The notes: generated by a model from the sequence alone, not told the origin. Counted from the stretch's first letter, positions 1 to 9,503 are shown. The stretch is 64,000 nt of DNA from an uncultured Tenacibaculum sp. (GCF_947502995.1 NZ_CANNBW010000001.1:1-64000); one strand, 5' to 3'. Program-made: numbers and translations.

Positions 1-2579
1 TCATTTTCAGTAGCTCCAAATTCAATATCAGATATAGAACCTACAAACTCACTTCCTGTAATATCTGTCCAAGTAGGACTTGCAAAGTTAGCATTGTCAA
101 CTCTTAACAATTTTCCACTTTTTAAACCAACGAATAGTTTACTAGCACTAGTAGTAATTCTACTATGAGGAGATACTTTTAAATAAGAAGGTTCAGCATC
201 CATTAAAACATCAGTTAAATCTTTTTTTGAAGTAGCATTAAATTTAAAATCTGAATATCTTCTAATTATAAAGTTTGAACCATTAGAGTAATTACTATAT
301 AGAATATCAAAATTAGAATCTAAATCTTCTTGGTTGATAAAATCTCCATTTGAGACGTCTTCATCACTAATAGTTACTCTTCGAATACCTGCCGAGCTTA
401 AATCGAAGAATTGAATAGATCTATTGAAAACAAAATTTGTAATGTAGTAAGTGTCTCTTCCATCTTGATCAAAAAAACTGTAAGCTCCATCTCCTCCAGA
501 AGTTTCTGTAGATGAACCAATATTGTCAGGAGCATCTGTAAATAGTTGTGTTCCGTTATCTTGTGCACCAGCTAAGAAATAATCTCCAGTAAATGCAGAA
601 GTTGGAGCGACACCAATAGTGTAAAATTGAAGTGTATTATAATTATTTTTTCTAGGGAAAATATCTTCTCCAGCATTATTACTGATATACACTCCTCCAT
701 CGTTACTAAAAATTATTTTATTAGAAGAGGCAAAAGCAATAGCGTGTTGATCAGCATGAACTTCTTGAAAACCAAACCCGCCAAACCAATGAGATAATTG
801 GTTCCATGTAGTACCTCCGTTTTCAGATTTAAATAAATCAATACCACCAGCATATACTGTGTTATCGTTATTAGGGTCAATTTTTATTAATAAATCATAT
901 CCTGCTTGTCCTCTTGTAAAATCATTAGCGTCTATACCTGTATCGGCATCATTAGGTAAAGAAACTTCTGTGATAGAATTAAATCCATCTACAGTTTTAT
1001 GTATTTTAACAGGTTCTGCACTACTATTGATTTCTGTAAGTACGTAACCAATATTAGGATTTGAAGAAGAAAGTGTAATTTCTGTTCTATTTCCATTAGA
1101 TATTGTATTAACTAGGTTAAAAGTGTTTCCATCAGTAGATTTTAATATGGTTCCACCTCCGTCACCATTAGAATTACTAGTAATTGTGCTTACATAAACT
1201 GAATTGTCAGCAGCTATTTCTATATTATTAGGCTCAAAATTATTACCGTTTGTTGTTTTTGGTAAATTTAATCTGTTAAAATTAACTCCATCAGTAGATT
1301 TATATACTCCAAAACTATCTCCACCAATCAAAGGACGTGTTGGAGTAGAACTAGAATAAACAGCATCTGCAACAGCTACATATATTTCAGATGTTCCACT
1401 ATTATTTCTAATTGCTATATCATTTATATGTGTTACTCCTGGAACTAAAAAACTACCAGTCGCATTATCGTTAACTTTTCTTAAAGTCACATTAACAGGT
1501 TCCGTAGCTAGAGTGTTGATTAAAATATTTCCATCTGTTTGTGAAATCATTACAGATGGTATCGTTATACTAGGATCTGTCCCACTTTGTCCTATAGGAT
1601 TTCCTGAAACATTATTAACAATAATAACAGCAATTGCTCCAGCGTTTTGAGCTTTTAGAACTTTATCTACAAAAGTACATCCACCTCTTCTTATTACAGC
1701 TATATTACCATTTATTTGTGAAGTATTCGTTATATTTTCACAAGCATCTTCTGTGGTTCCTGAGCCATCATCAACAAGAACCAAGTTAGCAGATACATTA
1801 GTGCTTAAGTTGCCACCGAAATTAGCTAGAATAGATGAATAATTATTGGATATTGAGCTAGGTGTATTTACAGTGACTTGAGAGTCGGTGTCCAAAAAAG
1901 CATCACCGGTAATACCCCCAAAAACTTTAAACCATGTGTTTCCTTTGTCTGTAGATTTCCATAGACCATTACCTGAAAATATTAAAGCACCAGAATAAGA
2001 TTCACCAGTTCCTGCATAAAAGATATTGGAGTTATTAGGATCAACTGCTATAGATGAAACCGAAAGGTTTTCTGGAGCATTTAGTTGCTGCCATTGAGAG
2101 TTTGGGTTGCTAATATTCGTGTTTTTCCATAAGCCTCCACTAACTCCACCAGCAATAACTGTTTCTTTAGTAGCATCATTAGGATCAAATATTATAGCTC
2201 TTGTTCTTCCTCCTACATTATTAGGTCCTCTCTCTATCCAAGGATTATCAGCTGCATCTCCAGGTACTCTTTGTTTTATACTATTTAATCTTTCTTGTAA
2301 ATCGTATACATTTTCTTTATGAACTCTTCCAGTAGAGGGATTAATTTCACTTAAGTATTTTTGTTCGAAATAAGCATTTGGAGGTAAACCAGCATCCTTT
2401 CTTTCTTGTCTGGATAAACTTCCAGTCTTTTGATAAGGGTGTTCTTTAAGGAATTTTGCATGACTTTTTCTTAATCTTTCAACATTATTTAATGTAGATT
2501 CCTTAGAATTAAAGTACAAAAAGCTACCAGCAGAAAACATTAATAAAGCTGATGCTGAAAAGAGTAGTTTTCGTTTCAT
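1..2579 (-). CDS. Secreted PA-domain / BNR-type beta-propeller protein, 3' end cut by window edge
   Basis: The frame reads without a stop from ATG at 2579-2577 to the window edge, about 859 codons. The product starts MKRKLLFSASALLMFS, a signal peptide. About residues 250-340 form a protease-associated (PA) domain (NIAVIRRGGCTFVDK, then KAQNAGAIAVIIVNN). On both sides are sortilin/BNR-like propeller motifs such as GLWKSTDKGNTW and LFKSENGGTTW. This arrangement is common in surface or secreted proteins of Flavobacteriia, where a C-terminal type IX sorting domain usually follows; that end would lie outside the window, so the T9SS assignment is inferred. Substrate unknown. A neighbour-independent gene: dgt lies upstream on the same strand with a 64-base gap. 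Confidence 0.85.
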   Translation of the reverse strand, partial: MKRKLLFSASALLMFSAGSFLYFNSKESTLNNVERLRKSHAKFLKEHPYQKTGSLSRQERKDAGLPPNAYFEQKYLSEINPSTGRVHKENVYDLQERLNSIKQRVPGDAADNPWIERGPNNVGGRTRAIIFDPNDATKETVIAGGVSGGLWKNTNISNPNSQWQQLNAPENLSVSSIAVDPNNSNIFYAGTGESYSGALIFSGNGLWKSTDKGNTWFKVFGGITGDAFLDTDSQVTVNTPSSISNNYSSILANFGGNLSTNVSANLVLVDDGSGTTEDACENITNTSQINGNIAVIRRGGCTFVDKVLKAQNAGAIAVIIVNNVSGNPIGQSGTDPSITIPSVMISQTDGNILINTLATEPVNVTLRKVNDNATGSFLVPGVTHINDIAIRNNSGTSEIYVAVADAVYSSSTPTRPLIGGDSFGVYKSTDGVNFNRLNLPKTTNGNNFEPNNIEIAADNSVYVSTITSNSNGDGGGTILKSTDGNTFNLVNTISNGNRTEITLSSSNPNIGYVLTEINSSAEPVKIHKTVDGFNSITEVSLPNDADTGIDANDFTRGQAGYDLLIKIDPNNDNTVYAGGIDLFKSENGGTTWNQLSHWFGGFGFQEVHADQHAIAFASSNKIIFSNDGGVYISNNAGEDIFPRKNNYNTLQFYTIGVAPTSAFTGDYFLAGAQDNGTQLFTDAPDNIGSSTETSGGDGAYSFFDQDGRDTYYITNFVFNRSIQFFDLSSAGIRRVTISDEDVSNGDFINQEDLDSNFDILYSNYSNGSNFIIRRYSDFKFNATSKKDLTDVLMDAEPSYLKVSPHSRITTSASKLFVGLKSGKLLRVDNANFASPTWTDITGSEFVGSISDIEFGATEN

Positions 2580-2643
2580 TTGAGAGAAAATTAATTTTTT
2601 GCTAATTTACTAGCAGTTAATAGTTTTTTTAGCTTTTTTAACA

Positions 2644-3981
2644 CTAACTAAGTAAATTTCCATTCACTTTTTTATACAAACGAATAGCGTATCCATCAGA
2701 CATGCTAGCTATGTAGCTACAAATTTGCATAATTCTATCGTATAAATTTTCTTTAGGTTCTTGGTATTCTTCAGGAAGTAAATTCAGCACTAGTTTATCG
2801 TAATTAGATTGTTTTTCGTCATATTTATTATTTAAAGCGACGACAAAAACATCTAATAAATCTGCTATAATTTTATATCCTGAAACTTCTTTCTCAATAA
2901 CTTCTTTACTCTTATAAATCTTTTCTACACTAATATTTATAATGTCACGTATTTGAGCTTCAAACTTACATTTGTCTAATAATGCATTATTGAATTTACC
3001 TTGTAAAATAGCTTCTTCATTATCTAAGAATATAGAAACAGCCTCACCAACTAGAGTATTAATTGCAATAGCTCTTAAATATGCAGTTCTATCTTTTTTA
3101 TATTTTAAGGAATAATACTTATCTCTATTAATATTAGACACTAATTTAGACATATATTCTAATGCATAACTTTCATCAATTAAGCCAAGATTGATTCCGT
3201 CTTCAAAATCAATAATAGTATAGCAAATATCATCAGCAGCTTCTACTAAATAGGCTAAAGGATGACGGTGAAAAGCAATTTCATTTCTGTCCTTTTTTAG
3301 CATTCCTAAATCTTCAACTAAATCTAAAAAAGCTTCTTTTTCAGATTGAAAAAAACCGTACTTTTTATCAGAAATTTCTTTAGTTGGTTTTTTAGGAAGA
3401 CTTTCTTTTGGGTATTTTATAAAGGCTCCTAAAGTAGCATACGATAAACGTAAACCACCAGGAGTTCCTGCTCTATTTTCAGTAACTATTTTTAAACCAT
3501 TGGCATTTCCTTCAAAATCAATAATATCTTGATATTCTTTTTCTGTTAATCGCTCTTTGTATTGTTTTCCGTTACCTGTTTTAAAATATTCTCCAATAGC
3601 TTTTTCACCTGAATGACCAAAAGGAGGATTACCAATATCATGCATTACAGAGGCTGCTGCTACAATAGCTCCAAAATCGTTAAAAGTATATCCTAATTTT
3701 TTTAAGTTAGGATGTCGTTCTAATAATTCTTTTCCAACTCTTCTTCCTAATGTTCTTCCAACAACAGAAACTTCCAAGCTGTGTGTAAGTCTTGTGTGTA
3801 CAAAATCAGTTTTCGATAATGGAATAACTTGTGTTTTATCTTGTAAACTTCTAAAAGGAGAAGAAAAGATAATTCTATCAAAATCAACTTCAAAACCTAA
3901 ACGAGTTTCATCTTGCTGAATACGCTCACGTTTTTGTGTGTCACCATAACGTTTTAAAGAAAGTAATTGCTCCCAGTTCAT
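2644..3981 (-). CDS. dgt: Deoxyguanosinetriphosphate triphosphohydrolase (dGTPase, HD superfamily)
   Basis: A 445-residue cytosolic enzyme expected to hydrolyse dGTP (and probably other dNTPs) to deoxynucleoside and triphosphate. The HD-domain metal site is visible: H67 in RLTHSLEV, H114-D115 in SVMHDIGNPPFGH, H123, and a later Asp in EAADDICY. The N-terminal FRSLQDKTQV and the GGLRLSYATLGAF segment are typical of bacterial dGTPases, and the length fits. It opposes the nrdAB genes that lie two genes away: one makes dNTPs, the other removes them. On the minus strand a TAACTTTG box (4013-4006), matching the Bacteroidota TAnnTTTG element, sits about 25 bases ahead of the start. Confidence 0.95.
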   Translation of the reverse strand: MNWEQLLSLKRYGDTQKRERIQQDETRLGFEVDFDRIIFSSPFRSLQDKTQVIPLSKTDFVHTRLTHSLEVSVVGRTLGRRVGKELLERHPNLKKLGYTFNDFGAIVAAASVMHDIGNPPFGHSGEKAIGEYFKTGNGKQYKERLTEKEYQDIIDFEGNANGLKIVTENRAGTPGGLRLSYATLGAFIKYPKESLPKKPTKEISDKKYGFFQSEKEAFLDLVEDLGMLKKDRNEIAFHRHPLAYLVEAADDICYTIIDFEDGINLGLIDESYALEYMSKLVSNINRDKYYSLKYKKDRTAYLRAIAINTLVGEAVSIFLDNEEAILQGKFNNALLDKCKFEAQIRDIINISVEKIYKSKEVIEKEVSGYKIIADLLDVFVVALNNKYDEKQSNYDKLVLNLLPEEYQEPKENLYDRIMQICSYIASMSDGYAIRLYKKVNGNLLS

Positions 3982-4061
3982 TTATTCTAATAAATCAATT
4001 CGAAACAAAGTTATTTAATCTTTTTTCTTTATATTAGAGAAATGTGAGTAAACTTTAACTA

Positions 4062-4093
4062 TTTGATTTTTAGCTTCAGAAATTGTATTTTTG
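4062..4093 (+). promoter_or_regulatory. Bacteroidota-type promoter of the Panacea operon
   Basis: TTTG at 4062-4065 and TATTTTTG at 4086-4093 match the -33 and -7 elements (TTTG, TAnnTTTG) of the Bacteroidota primary sigma factor, with 20 bases between them. Transcription would start near 4100, about 60 bases before ATG 4161. Confidence 0.55.
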
Positions 4094-4160
4094 TGCCATA
4101 GAAATTGAAAAAGGTTAAAAATTGTCACTACATTTGTATAAACAACACAGTATTAAAGGT

Positions 4161-4658
4161 ATGGGAACAGCTAGCTCTGTGGCTAATGAATTTATAAGTC
4201 TTGCAAAACAGCACAATGTTGGTTTAACTAATATGAAATTAGTTAAATTGATGTATATCGCTCAAGGGCTTTCTTTATCTTTGTTAGAAAGGCCAATCTT
4301 TAATGATGATAGTATTGAAGCATGGAAATACGGTCCTGTAGTTCCAAGTATTTATCATGAGTTTAAGCATTTTAAATCAGGTCCTATTACGTCTAAGTCT
4401 ATGGCTTTAAAAAACGAATGGGATAGTCCTTATGAACCTGCTTTAACAGATGAGGAAGATAAAAAAATTGTAAGGTTAACTTGGAATTTATATAAAGAGA
4501 CTTCTTCTGAAGAGTTGGTAACTTCTACTCATAGGCCTGGAACTCCATGGAGTTTGACTTACAGGTATGGAGAAAATAGAGTGATAGGTGATCGATTAAT
4601 AAAAAAATACTACGACGAATTCGTTGTTAACTTAAGAAAATACCTAAGAAGTGCATAA
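4161..4658 (+). CDS. Panacea-domain (former DUF4065) protein, probable antitoxin PanA
   Basis: A 165-residue soluble protein when started at ATG 4161 (MGTASSVANEF). The open frame reaches back to a TTG at 4122, but the ATG is preferred because the Panacea homology begins right after it. Diagnostic features are the N-terminal helices with NMKLVKLMYIAQGLSL and the motif EAWKYGPVVPSIYHEF, followed by a C-terminal TPWSLTYR segment. Panacea domains (SocA/GepA family) are known antitoxin domains that neutralise many unrelated toxins encoded next to them. The next gene overlaps by 8 bases, so the two are translationally coupled. A terminator follows at about 4983. Antitoxin function is inferred from family and context; Panacea proteins without toxins also exist. 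Confidence 0.8.
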   Translation: MGTASSVANEFISLAKQHNVGLTNMKLVKLMYIAQGLSLSLLERPIFNDDSIEAWKYGPVVPSIYHEFKHFKSGPITSKSMALKNEWDSPYEPALTDEEDKKIVRLTWNLYKETSSEELVTSTHRPGTPWSLTYRYGENRVIGDRLIKKYYDEFVVNLRKYLRSA

Positions 4659-4983
4659 TTCTGAGTTAGATGACTTGTTAAAAGGTGCCGGTGATACTGG
4701 TATTGAAGGTAAAGAATTAGATTTTGATATTAATTTAAATCTAACCCAGCAAGAGATTTCAGATAGAATTCAAGATAGAAATGAGCGTAAAAAATACGCC
4801 TACAGAACTTTCATTTTCTTAAGTGTCTTTACTTCTATTATATTATTTATTATAATCGCTGCTGGTTTTTCTACTCAGTTAAATTTCAAGTTAGATAATA
4901 CTGTTTTAATTTCATTAATAACATCTTCTTTAGCTAGTGTTGTTGGTATTTTCATATTAGTAATGCGTTATTTATTTAGATAA
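4651..4983 (+). CDS. Small two-TM membrane protein, candidate PanT toxin or effector
   Basis: 110 residues from a GTG at 4651, overlapping the Panacea gene by 8 bases; no in-frame ATG exists near the beginning. Residues 1-45 are acidic and soluble (including LTQQEISDRIQDRNERKK). Two hydrophobic helices follow: about residues 51-70 (FIFLSVFTSIILFIIIAAGF) and 83-107 (LISLITSSLASVVGIFILVM), ending in a short basic tail. No enzymatic motif is present. In published PanAT pairs some toxins are small membrane proteins that damage the membrane potential, so this is a reasonable candidate, but the family is not recognised and the toxin role is inferred. It could instead be a harmless membrane partner of the Panacea protein. 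Confidence 0.7.
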   Translation: MHNSELDDLLKGAGDTGIEGKELDFDINLNLTQQEISDRIQDRNERKKYAYRTFIFLSVFTSIILFIIIAAGFSTQLNFKLDNTVLISLITSSLASVVGIFILVMRYLFR

Positions 4984-5013
4984 AAAAAAGAGAAGTTTTT
5001 CAACTCCTCTTTT
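4983..5013. terminator. Bidirectional terminator between the Panacea unit and nrdA
   Basis: An inverted repeat with A-rich and T-rich ends: AAAAAGAGAAGTT pairs with AACTCCTCTTTTT with one mismatch. It can serve the plus-strand Panacea pair and, from the other side, nrdA. Confidence 0.7.
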
Positions 5014-5041
5014 TACTCCCTTTTAAATTAAATTCAAAATT

Positions 5042-7432
5042 TTAAGAACCACACATTAAACAATCTTCTGGTCCTTCAGCATTTTTAGATGCTTCCACCA
5101 TAGCTTTAAACTCGGCAGGACTCATTGGTTTATCTTCTTCTGTGTCCTTTTCTTTTGACAATGTAAACTGTATAGCGTTTACAGCAGATTTTGTACGTAA
5201 ATAGTACATTCCTGTTTTTAATCCACTCTTCCAAGCATAGAAATGCATAGAAGTTAATTTACCAAAATCAGGATCTTTCATGAATAAGTTTAAAGATTGA
5301 GATTGATCGATAAAGTATCCTCTATGGCGAGCCATATCGATAATATCTTTCATACTCATTTCCCAAACTGTTTTATATAAGTCTTTAAGATCTTGTGGAA
5401 TCGAATCTATATGTTGAATAGAACCATTAGCTCTCATGATATCTTCTTTCATATCATTGTTCCATAAGTTTAATTCAACTAAATCTTCTAATAAATGTTT
5501 ATTTACAACAATAAACTCACCAGATAAAACTCTACGAGTATAAATGTTAGAAGTATATGGTTCGAAAGCTTCGTTGTTACCTAAAATTTGAGATGTTGAT
5601 GCAGTAGGCATTGGAGCTAATAATAAAGAATTACGAACACCGTGTTCGATAACTTCATTACGTAATGATTTCCAATCCCATCTTCCGCTTAAATCTTCGT
5701 CTTTAATTCCCCACATATTATACTGGAATTCTCCTTCAGACATTGGAGATCCCTTAAATGTAGAGTAAGCTCCTTTGTTTTTAGCAATATCTTTTGAAGA
5801 AGTTACAGCAGCAAAATATAAGGTCTCGAAAATCTCTTGATTTAATTTCTTAGCTTCTTCACTTGTAAAAGGTAAACGAAGCATAATAAAAGCATCAGCT
5901 AAACCTTGAATACCTAATCCAACAGGACGGTGACGTGTATTTGAGTTTTCAGCTTCTACAACTGGGTAGAAATTCTCATCAATTACAGTGTCTAAGTTTC
6001 TGATTACTTTTTTAGTAACTTCAAATAATTTATCGTGATCAAAGAATTTGTTTCCGTTTTCATCTTCAGCAACAAACATAGGAATGGCAATAGAAGCTAA
6101 GTTACAAACAGCAACTTCATCCTCAGCTGTATATTCCATAATCTCTGTACAAAGATTAGAAGAACGAATTGTTCCTAAATTCTTTTGGTTTGATTTACGG
6201 TTAGCTGCATCTTTATATAACATGTATGGAGTTCCTGTCTCGATTTGAGATTCAAGAATTTTTTCCCATAATTCACGAGCTTTTATTGTTTTTCTACCTT
6301 TACCAGCTTGTTCGTAACTAGTATATAAACGCTCAAATTCTTCTCCGTAAGTATCGTATAAATGCGGACATTCATGTGGACACATTAGAGTCCAATCAGC
6401 ATCTTCTTGAACACGTTTCATAAATAAATCAGAAATCCACATTGCATAGAATAAATCTCTAGCTCTCATTTCTTCTTTACCGTGATTTTTCTTTAAGTCA
6501 AGAAAATCAAAAATATCAGCATGCCAAGGTTCTAAATACATAGCGAAAGAACCTTTACGCTTTCCTCCACCTTGGTCTACATAACGAGCAGTATCGTTAA
6601 AAACACGTAACATTGGTACAATACCATTCGATGTACCATTAGTACCAGCAATATAACTACCTGTAGCACGGATATTATGAATAGATAAACCGATACCTCC
6701 TGCAGATTGAGAAATTTTAGCAGTTTGTTTTAATGTATTGTAAATACCATCAATACTATCATCTTGCATTTGTAATAAGAAACAAGAAGACATTTGTGGT
6801 TTTGGTGTACCAGAATTAAATAATGTTGGTGTAGCATGAGTAAAGTATTTTTTACTCATTAATTCGTATGTAGCAATTGCTTCATCAATATCTTCTTTGT
6901 GGATACCTATAGAAACACGCATCAACATTTGTTGAGGACGCTCAGAAATTTGTCCGTTTAATTTTAGTAAATAAGAACGCTCTAATGTTTTAAAACCAAA
7001 GTAATCGTAATTAAAATCACGACTATAAATAATAGTAGAGTCTAATTTATCAGCATTTTTCATGATGATTTCGTATACATCATCAGCTAATAAAGGAGCT
7101 TTCTTTCCTGTTCTTGGGTTAATGTAATTATACAAATCAGTCATTGTTTCGGTAAACGACTTTTTTGTATTCTTATGTAAGTTTGAAACGGCTATTCTTG
7201 CAGCTAATTTAGCGTAGTCAGGATGAGCAGTAGTCATAGTTGCAGCAACTTCAGCTGCTAAATTATCTAATTCAGAGGTAGTCACCCCATCATATAGCCC
7301 TTCGATAACTCTCATGGCTACTTTAACTGGATCAACAATACTGTTTAATCCGTAACACATCTTTTTTACTCTTTCTGTGATTTTGTCAAACATCACAGGT
7401 TCTTTTCTGCCGTCTCTTTTTACTACATACAT
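5042..7432 (-). CDS. nrdA: Ribonucleoside-diphosphate reductase class I alpha subunit
   Basis: 796 residues, the catalytic large subunit that reduces ribonucleoside diphosphates to deoxy forms together with NrdB. An N-terminal ATP-cone begins at once ([16 protein letters not shown]), indicating dATP/ATP activity control. Active-site cysteines are seen in [18 protein letters not shown] and [10 protein letters not shown]; the radical-transfer region is around [14 protein letters not shown]. The C-terminal swinging-arm cysteines are present in EDCLMCGS, the pair re-reduced by thioredoxin or glutaredoxin; a thioredoxin gene lies 1.6 kb away. nrdB lies 90 bases upstream on the same strand, so nrdB-nrdA form an operon. 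Full length for class Ia enzymes. Confidence 0.97.
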   Translation of the reverse strand: MYVVKRDGRKEPVMFDKITERVKKMCYGLNSIVDPVKVAMRVIEGLYDGVTTSELDNLAAEVAATMTTAHPDYAKLAARIAVSNLHKNTKKSFTETMTDLYNYINPRTGKKAPLLADDVYEIIMKNADKLDSTIIYSRDFNYDYFGFKTLERSYLLKLNGQISERPQQMLMRVSIGIHKEDIDEAIATYELMSKKYFTHATPTLFNSGTPKPQMSSCFLLQMQDDSIDGIYNTLKQTAKISQSAGGIGLSIHNIRATGSYIAGTNGTSNGIVPMLRVFNDTARYVDQGGGKRKGSFAMYLEPWHADIFDFLDLKKNHGKEEMRARDLFYAMWISDLFMKRVQEDADWTLMCPHECPHLYDTYGEEFERLYTSYEQAGKGRKTIKARELWEKILESQIETGTPYMLYKDAANRKSNQKNLGTIRSSNLCTEIMEYTAEDEVAVCNLASIAIPMFVAEDENGNKFFDHDKLFEVTKKVIRNLDTVIDENFYPVVEAENSNTRHRPVGLGIQGLADAFIMLRLPFTSEEAKKLNQEIFETLYFAAVTSSKDIAKNKGAYSTFKGSPMSEGEFQYNMWGIKDEDLSGRWDWKSLRNEVIEHGVRNSLLLAPMPTASTSQILGNNEAFEPYTSNIYTRRVLSGEFIVVNKHLLEDLVELNLWNNDMKEDIMRANGSIQHIDSIPQDLKDLYKTVWEMSMKDIIDMARHRGYFIDQSQSLNLFMKDPDFGKLTSMHFYAWKSGLKTGMYYLRTKSAVNAIQFTLSKEKDTEEDKPMSPAEFKAMVEASKNAEGPEDCLMCGS

Positions 7433-7522
7433 GATAAATTTTGGTTTTATATAGGTTAGTCCTAGGGAGAATACTTCCCTAAGATATAATTGTTTTCAGA
7501 TGTTATTTATGTGTGTAAGGCT

Positions 7523-8494
7523 TTAAAAATCAGCGTCAAAACTGATAGAGCCTGTTCCCCCAGATTTTACTCCTGCTTTTTGATATTCAGATACTCTTTT
7601 TTCAAAGAAATTGGTTTTTCCTTCTAGTGAAATCATCTCCATAAAGTCAAAAGGATTTGATGTATTATACTCCTTTTCACAACCAAATTCTAATAATAAA
7701 CGATCTGTTACAAACTCTAAATATTGAGTCATTAAATTAGCATTCATACCTATTAAACTAACAGGTAATGATTCTGTGATAAATTCACGTTCAATGTCTA
7801 AAGCAGAAATTATTATTTCCTTAATTCTATCTTTAGAAACTTTATTTTGTAGATGATTATTGTGTAAGTGTACTGCAAAATCACAGTGCATTCCTTCATC
7901 TCTAGATATTAACTCATTTGAAAATGTTAATCCTGGTAATAAACCTCTCTTTTTTAGCCAGAAAATAGAACAGAAAGATCCTGAAAAGAAAATACCTTCA
8001 ACAGCAGCAAATGCGATAAGTCTTTCCGCAAAAGAGTCAGATTCAATCCATTTTAAAGCCCAATCTGCTTTTTTCTTGATAGCAGGAAAAACTTCAATGG
8101 CTTTAAATAAATTATTTTTTTCATCATCATTTTTGATATAAGTATCAATTAATAATGAATACGTTTCAGAATGGATATTTTCCATCATGATTTGAAAACC
8201 GTAGAAAAATTTAGCTTCAGAATATTGAACTTCATTTACAAAATTTTCTGCTAAGTTTTCATTTACGATTCCATCAGAAGCAGCAAAGAAAGCTAAGATA
8301 TGTTTTATAAAATAACGTTCATCATCTGATAATTTATTGTTCCAATCATCAAGATCTTGATGTAAGTCAATTTCTTCAGCTGTCCAAAAACAAGCTTGTT
8401 GTTTTTTATACCAGTCCCATAAGTCATTATGTTGGATTGGAAAAATAACAAATCGATCTTTATTTTCTTGTAAAATTGGTTCTAATACGGCCAT
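7523..8494 (-). CDS. nrdB: Ribonucleoside-diphosphate reductase class I beta subunit (radical-generating)
   Basis: 323 residues. It carries the diiron-tyrosyl site: Asp in FWTAEEIDL, Glu and His in ENIHSETY with the radical tyrosine at the end of that motif (E-x2-H-x3-Y), a further Glu in [12 protein letters not shown], and Glu/His in [11 protein letters not shown]. Because the Tyr is kept, this is a classic tyrosyl-radical enzyme, not a Tyr-free Ic/Ie type. The sequence is strikingly like eukaryotic R2 (for example [12 protein letters not shown] and [14 protein letters not shown]), as is usual in Bacteroidota. First gene of the nrdB-nrdA operon; the 503-base upstream gap contains likely control sites. 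Confidence 0.97.
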   Translation of the reverse strand: MAVLEPILQENKDRFVIFPIQHNDLWDWYKKQQACFWTAEEIDLHQDLDDWNNKLSDDERYFIKHILAFFAASDGIVNENLAENFVNEVQYSEAKFFYGFQIMMENIHSETYSLLIDTYIKNDDEKNNLFKAIEVFPAIKKKADWALKWIESDSFAERLIAFAAVEGIFFSGSFCSIFWLKKRGLLPGLTFSNELISRDEGMHCDFAVHLHNNHLQNKVSKDRIKEIIISALDIEREFITESLPVSLIGMNANLMTQYLEFVTDRLLLEFGCEKEYNTSNPFDFMEMISLEGKTNFFEKRVSEYQKAGVKSGGTGSISFDADF

Positions 8495-8776
8495 TTTTGT
8501 ACGTTCAAATTTTTGTTAAAAAGTTACTGCTAGGGGGAGAACAAAGATTCAAAATTTTGTGAGAAAAATAAAGCTATACTTATCCACAAACTCCTTGAAG
8601 TTTTTAACAAATAACCTAATTTTTAAAAAAACCACAAATAATTTTGGTTTATGTAAAATATTGTAAAACAATTATTTGTGTTGTCGTTTTTTGCTCAACT
8701 CCTTGTGTTTGTTGACATTCTTATTTTGAAAAAATTACGAAAAAAAGTTGTTGTTTTTTGAGAGAAAAAAAGACAA
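8495..8776. promoter_or_regulatory. nrdBA control region
   Basis: AT-rich non-coding DNA ahead of nrdB. Visible elements are a perfect DnaA-box match TTATCCACA at 8580-8588 and an 11-bp perfect inverted repeat, CACAAATAATT (8633-8643) and AATTATTTGTG (8670-8680), whose arms loosely resemble NrdR boxes; their centres are 37 bp apart, not the 31-32 bp usual for paired NrdR boxes. No open reading frame of note was found. The regulatory reading is inferred. Confidence 0.4.
8580..8588 (+). promoter_or_regulatory. DnaA-box match TTATCCACA upstream of nrdB
   Basis: Exact match to the consensus DnaA-binding nonamer, about 86 bases upstream of the nrdB start. DnaA is known to control nrdAB in Escherichia coli. 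By base composition roughly one such match is expected by chance in a window this size, so only its position makes it notable. Confidence 0.35.
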
Positions 8777-8805
8777 TAAAAAAAGCAACGTCTGAGAAAC
8801 GTTGC
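8777..8805 (-). terminator. Rho-independent terminator downstream of thioredoxin
   Basis: Seven-base stem GCAACGT / ACGTTGC with a seven-base loop, followed on the minus strand by a run of Ts. It ends either the thioredoxin mRNA or the putative small RNA. Confidence 0.75.
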
Positions 8806-8893
8806 CTTTGATTCCATAATTCGAATAATCCCCAATATTACGATTTATGATTGTGTAAATGTTGAATACATAAAAGTACACCGCGAATATACA
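8777..8893 (-). ncRNA. Possible small RNA (or 3' UTR) ending in a strong terminator
   Basis: The minus strand has a TATATTCG box (about 8892-8885) close to the TAnnTTTG consensus. About 80 bases later comes a stem GCAACGT / ACGTTGC (8805-8785) followed by a T run. Between them lies a self-complementary stretch GATTATTCGAATTATGGAATC-like around 8811-8831. There is no plausible ORF. It lies between thioredoxin and nrdB on the same strand, so it could be the thioredoxin 3' UTR, but the stop codon of thioredoxin is nearly 200 bases away and the region has its own promoter-like box. Not assigned to any known RNA family. Confidence 0.3.
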
Positions 8894-8997
8894 CAGTTTA
8901 CATAATTCGGAATTTATTTTTTGTATAAATGGTTAAATTTTATGTGTATTTGGTAAACAAAAGACATTGGATTTAAAAATAATACAATAAAATCGTC

Positions 8998-9357
8998 TTA
9001 TTTAGATACTTTTAAAACATCTTCAATAATTTTTTCTATCTGTTGTTTAGGTAATGCACCATGTGCCATTTGAGGATCTTCACCTATTGGACAGAATAAC
9101 ATCGAAGGGATACTTCTAATTCCAAACATGGCAGATAATTCTTGTTCAGCCTCTGTGTCAACTTTGTAAATAACTACTTTGTCTTTATATTCTTCTCCTA
9201 GTTGTTCTAAAATTGGAGCTAACATTTTACATGGTCCACACCAATCGGCATAAAAATCTATAATTGCAGGTAATTTTCCTGAGTAATTCCATTTTTTATT
9301 TTCTTCATAGTTAAACACTTTTTCTAAAAATGTATCTTTTGATAATAATTCAGTCAT
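8998..9357 (-). CDS. trxA: Thioredoxin
   Basis: 119 residues with the canonical active site WCGPCK (C40, C43) after the strand AIIDFYAD, and the cis-proline loop in IRSIPSMLFC. It is a little longer than E. coli Trx because of an N-terminal extension (MTELLSKDTFLEKVFNYEE). No signal peptide, so cytosolic. Expected role: disulfide reductase, including electron delivery to the C-terminal CxxC of NrdA, whose gene lies downstream on the same strand. Monocistronic as judged by the gap and terminator around it. Confidence 0.92.
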   Translation of the reverse strand: MTELLSKDTFLEKVFNYEENKKWNYSGKLPAIIDFYADWCGPCKMLAPILEQLGEEYKDKVVIYKVDTEAEQELSAMFGIRSIPSMLFCPIGEDPQMAHGALPKQQIEKIIEDVLKVSK

Positions 9358-9450
9358 TTTAATCTTGCTTAAGTTTTTAGTTTAGACGTTAAATGTAATA
9401 GAAATTACAGATATAGACTACAGATGTTAAAAAGCTCTTAAATTGTAACG

Positions 9451-9477
9451 TTTGATAAATTATTTAATCTAATTTTG
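9451..9477 (+). promoter_or_regulatory. Promoter-like boxes ahead of the S9 peptidase gene
   Basis: TTTG at 9451-9454 and TAATTTTG at 9470-9477 fit the Bacteroidota promoter elements, though the gap is a few bases shorter than usual. The start codon lies 27 bases downstream. Confidence 0.4.
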
Positions 9478-9503
9478 AAAGTATTAACTAATCTATCTAA
9501 ATA

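Noticed and set aside
2580..2643. TGCTA/TAGCA stem downstream of dgt
   Set aside because: Short stem followed by As on the transcribed strand; not a convincing terminator.
4122..4160. TTG start 13 codons upstream for the Panacea gene
   Set aside because: The extra residues have no family homology and the ATG at 4161 starts directly at the domain.
7433..7522. Stem TAGGGAG/CTTCCCTA between nrdB and nrdA as a terminator
   Set aside because: No T run follows, and the two genes belong to one operon; it may be an mRNA processing stem at best.
8633..8680. Firm call of NrdR boxes
   Set aside because: Sequence and spacing (about 37 bp centre to centre) do not fit the consensus well; kept only as a possible regulatory repeat.
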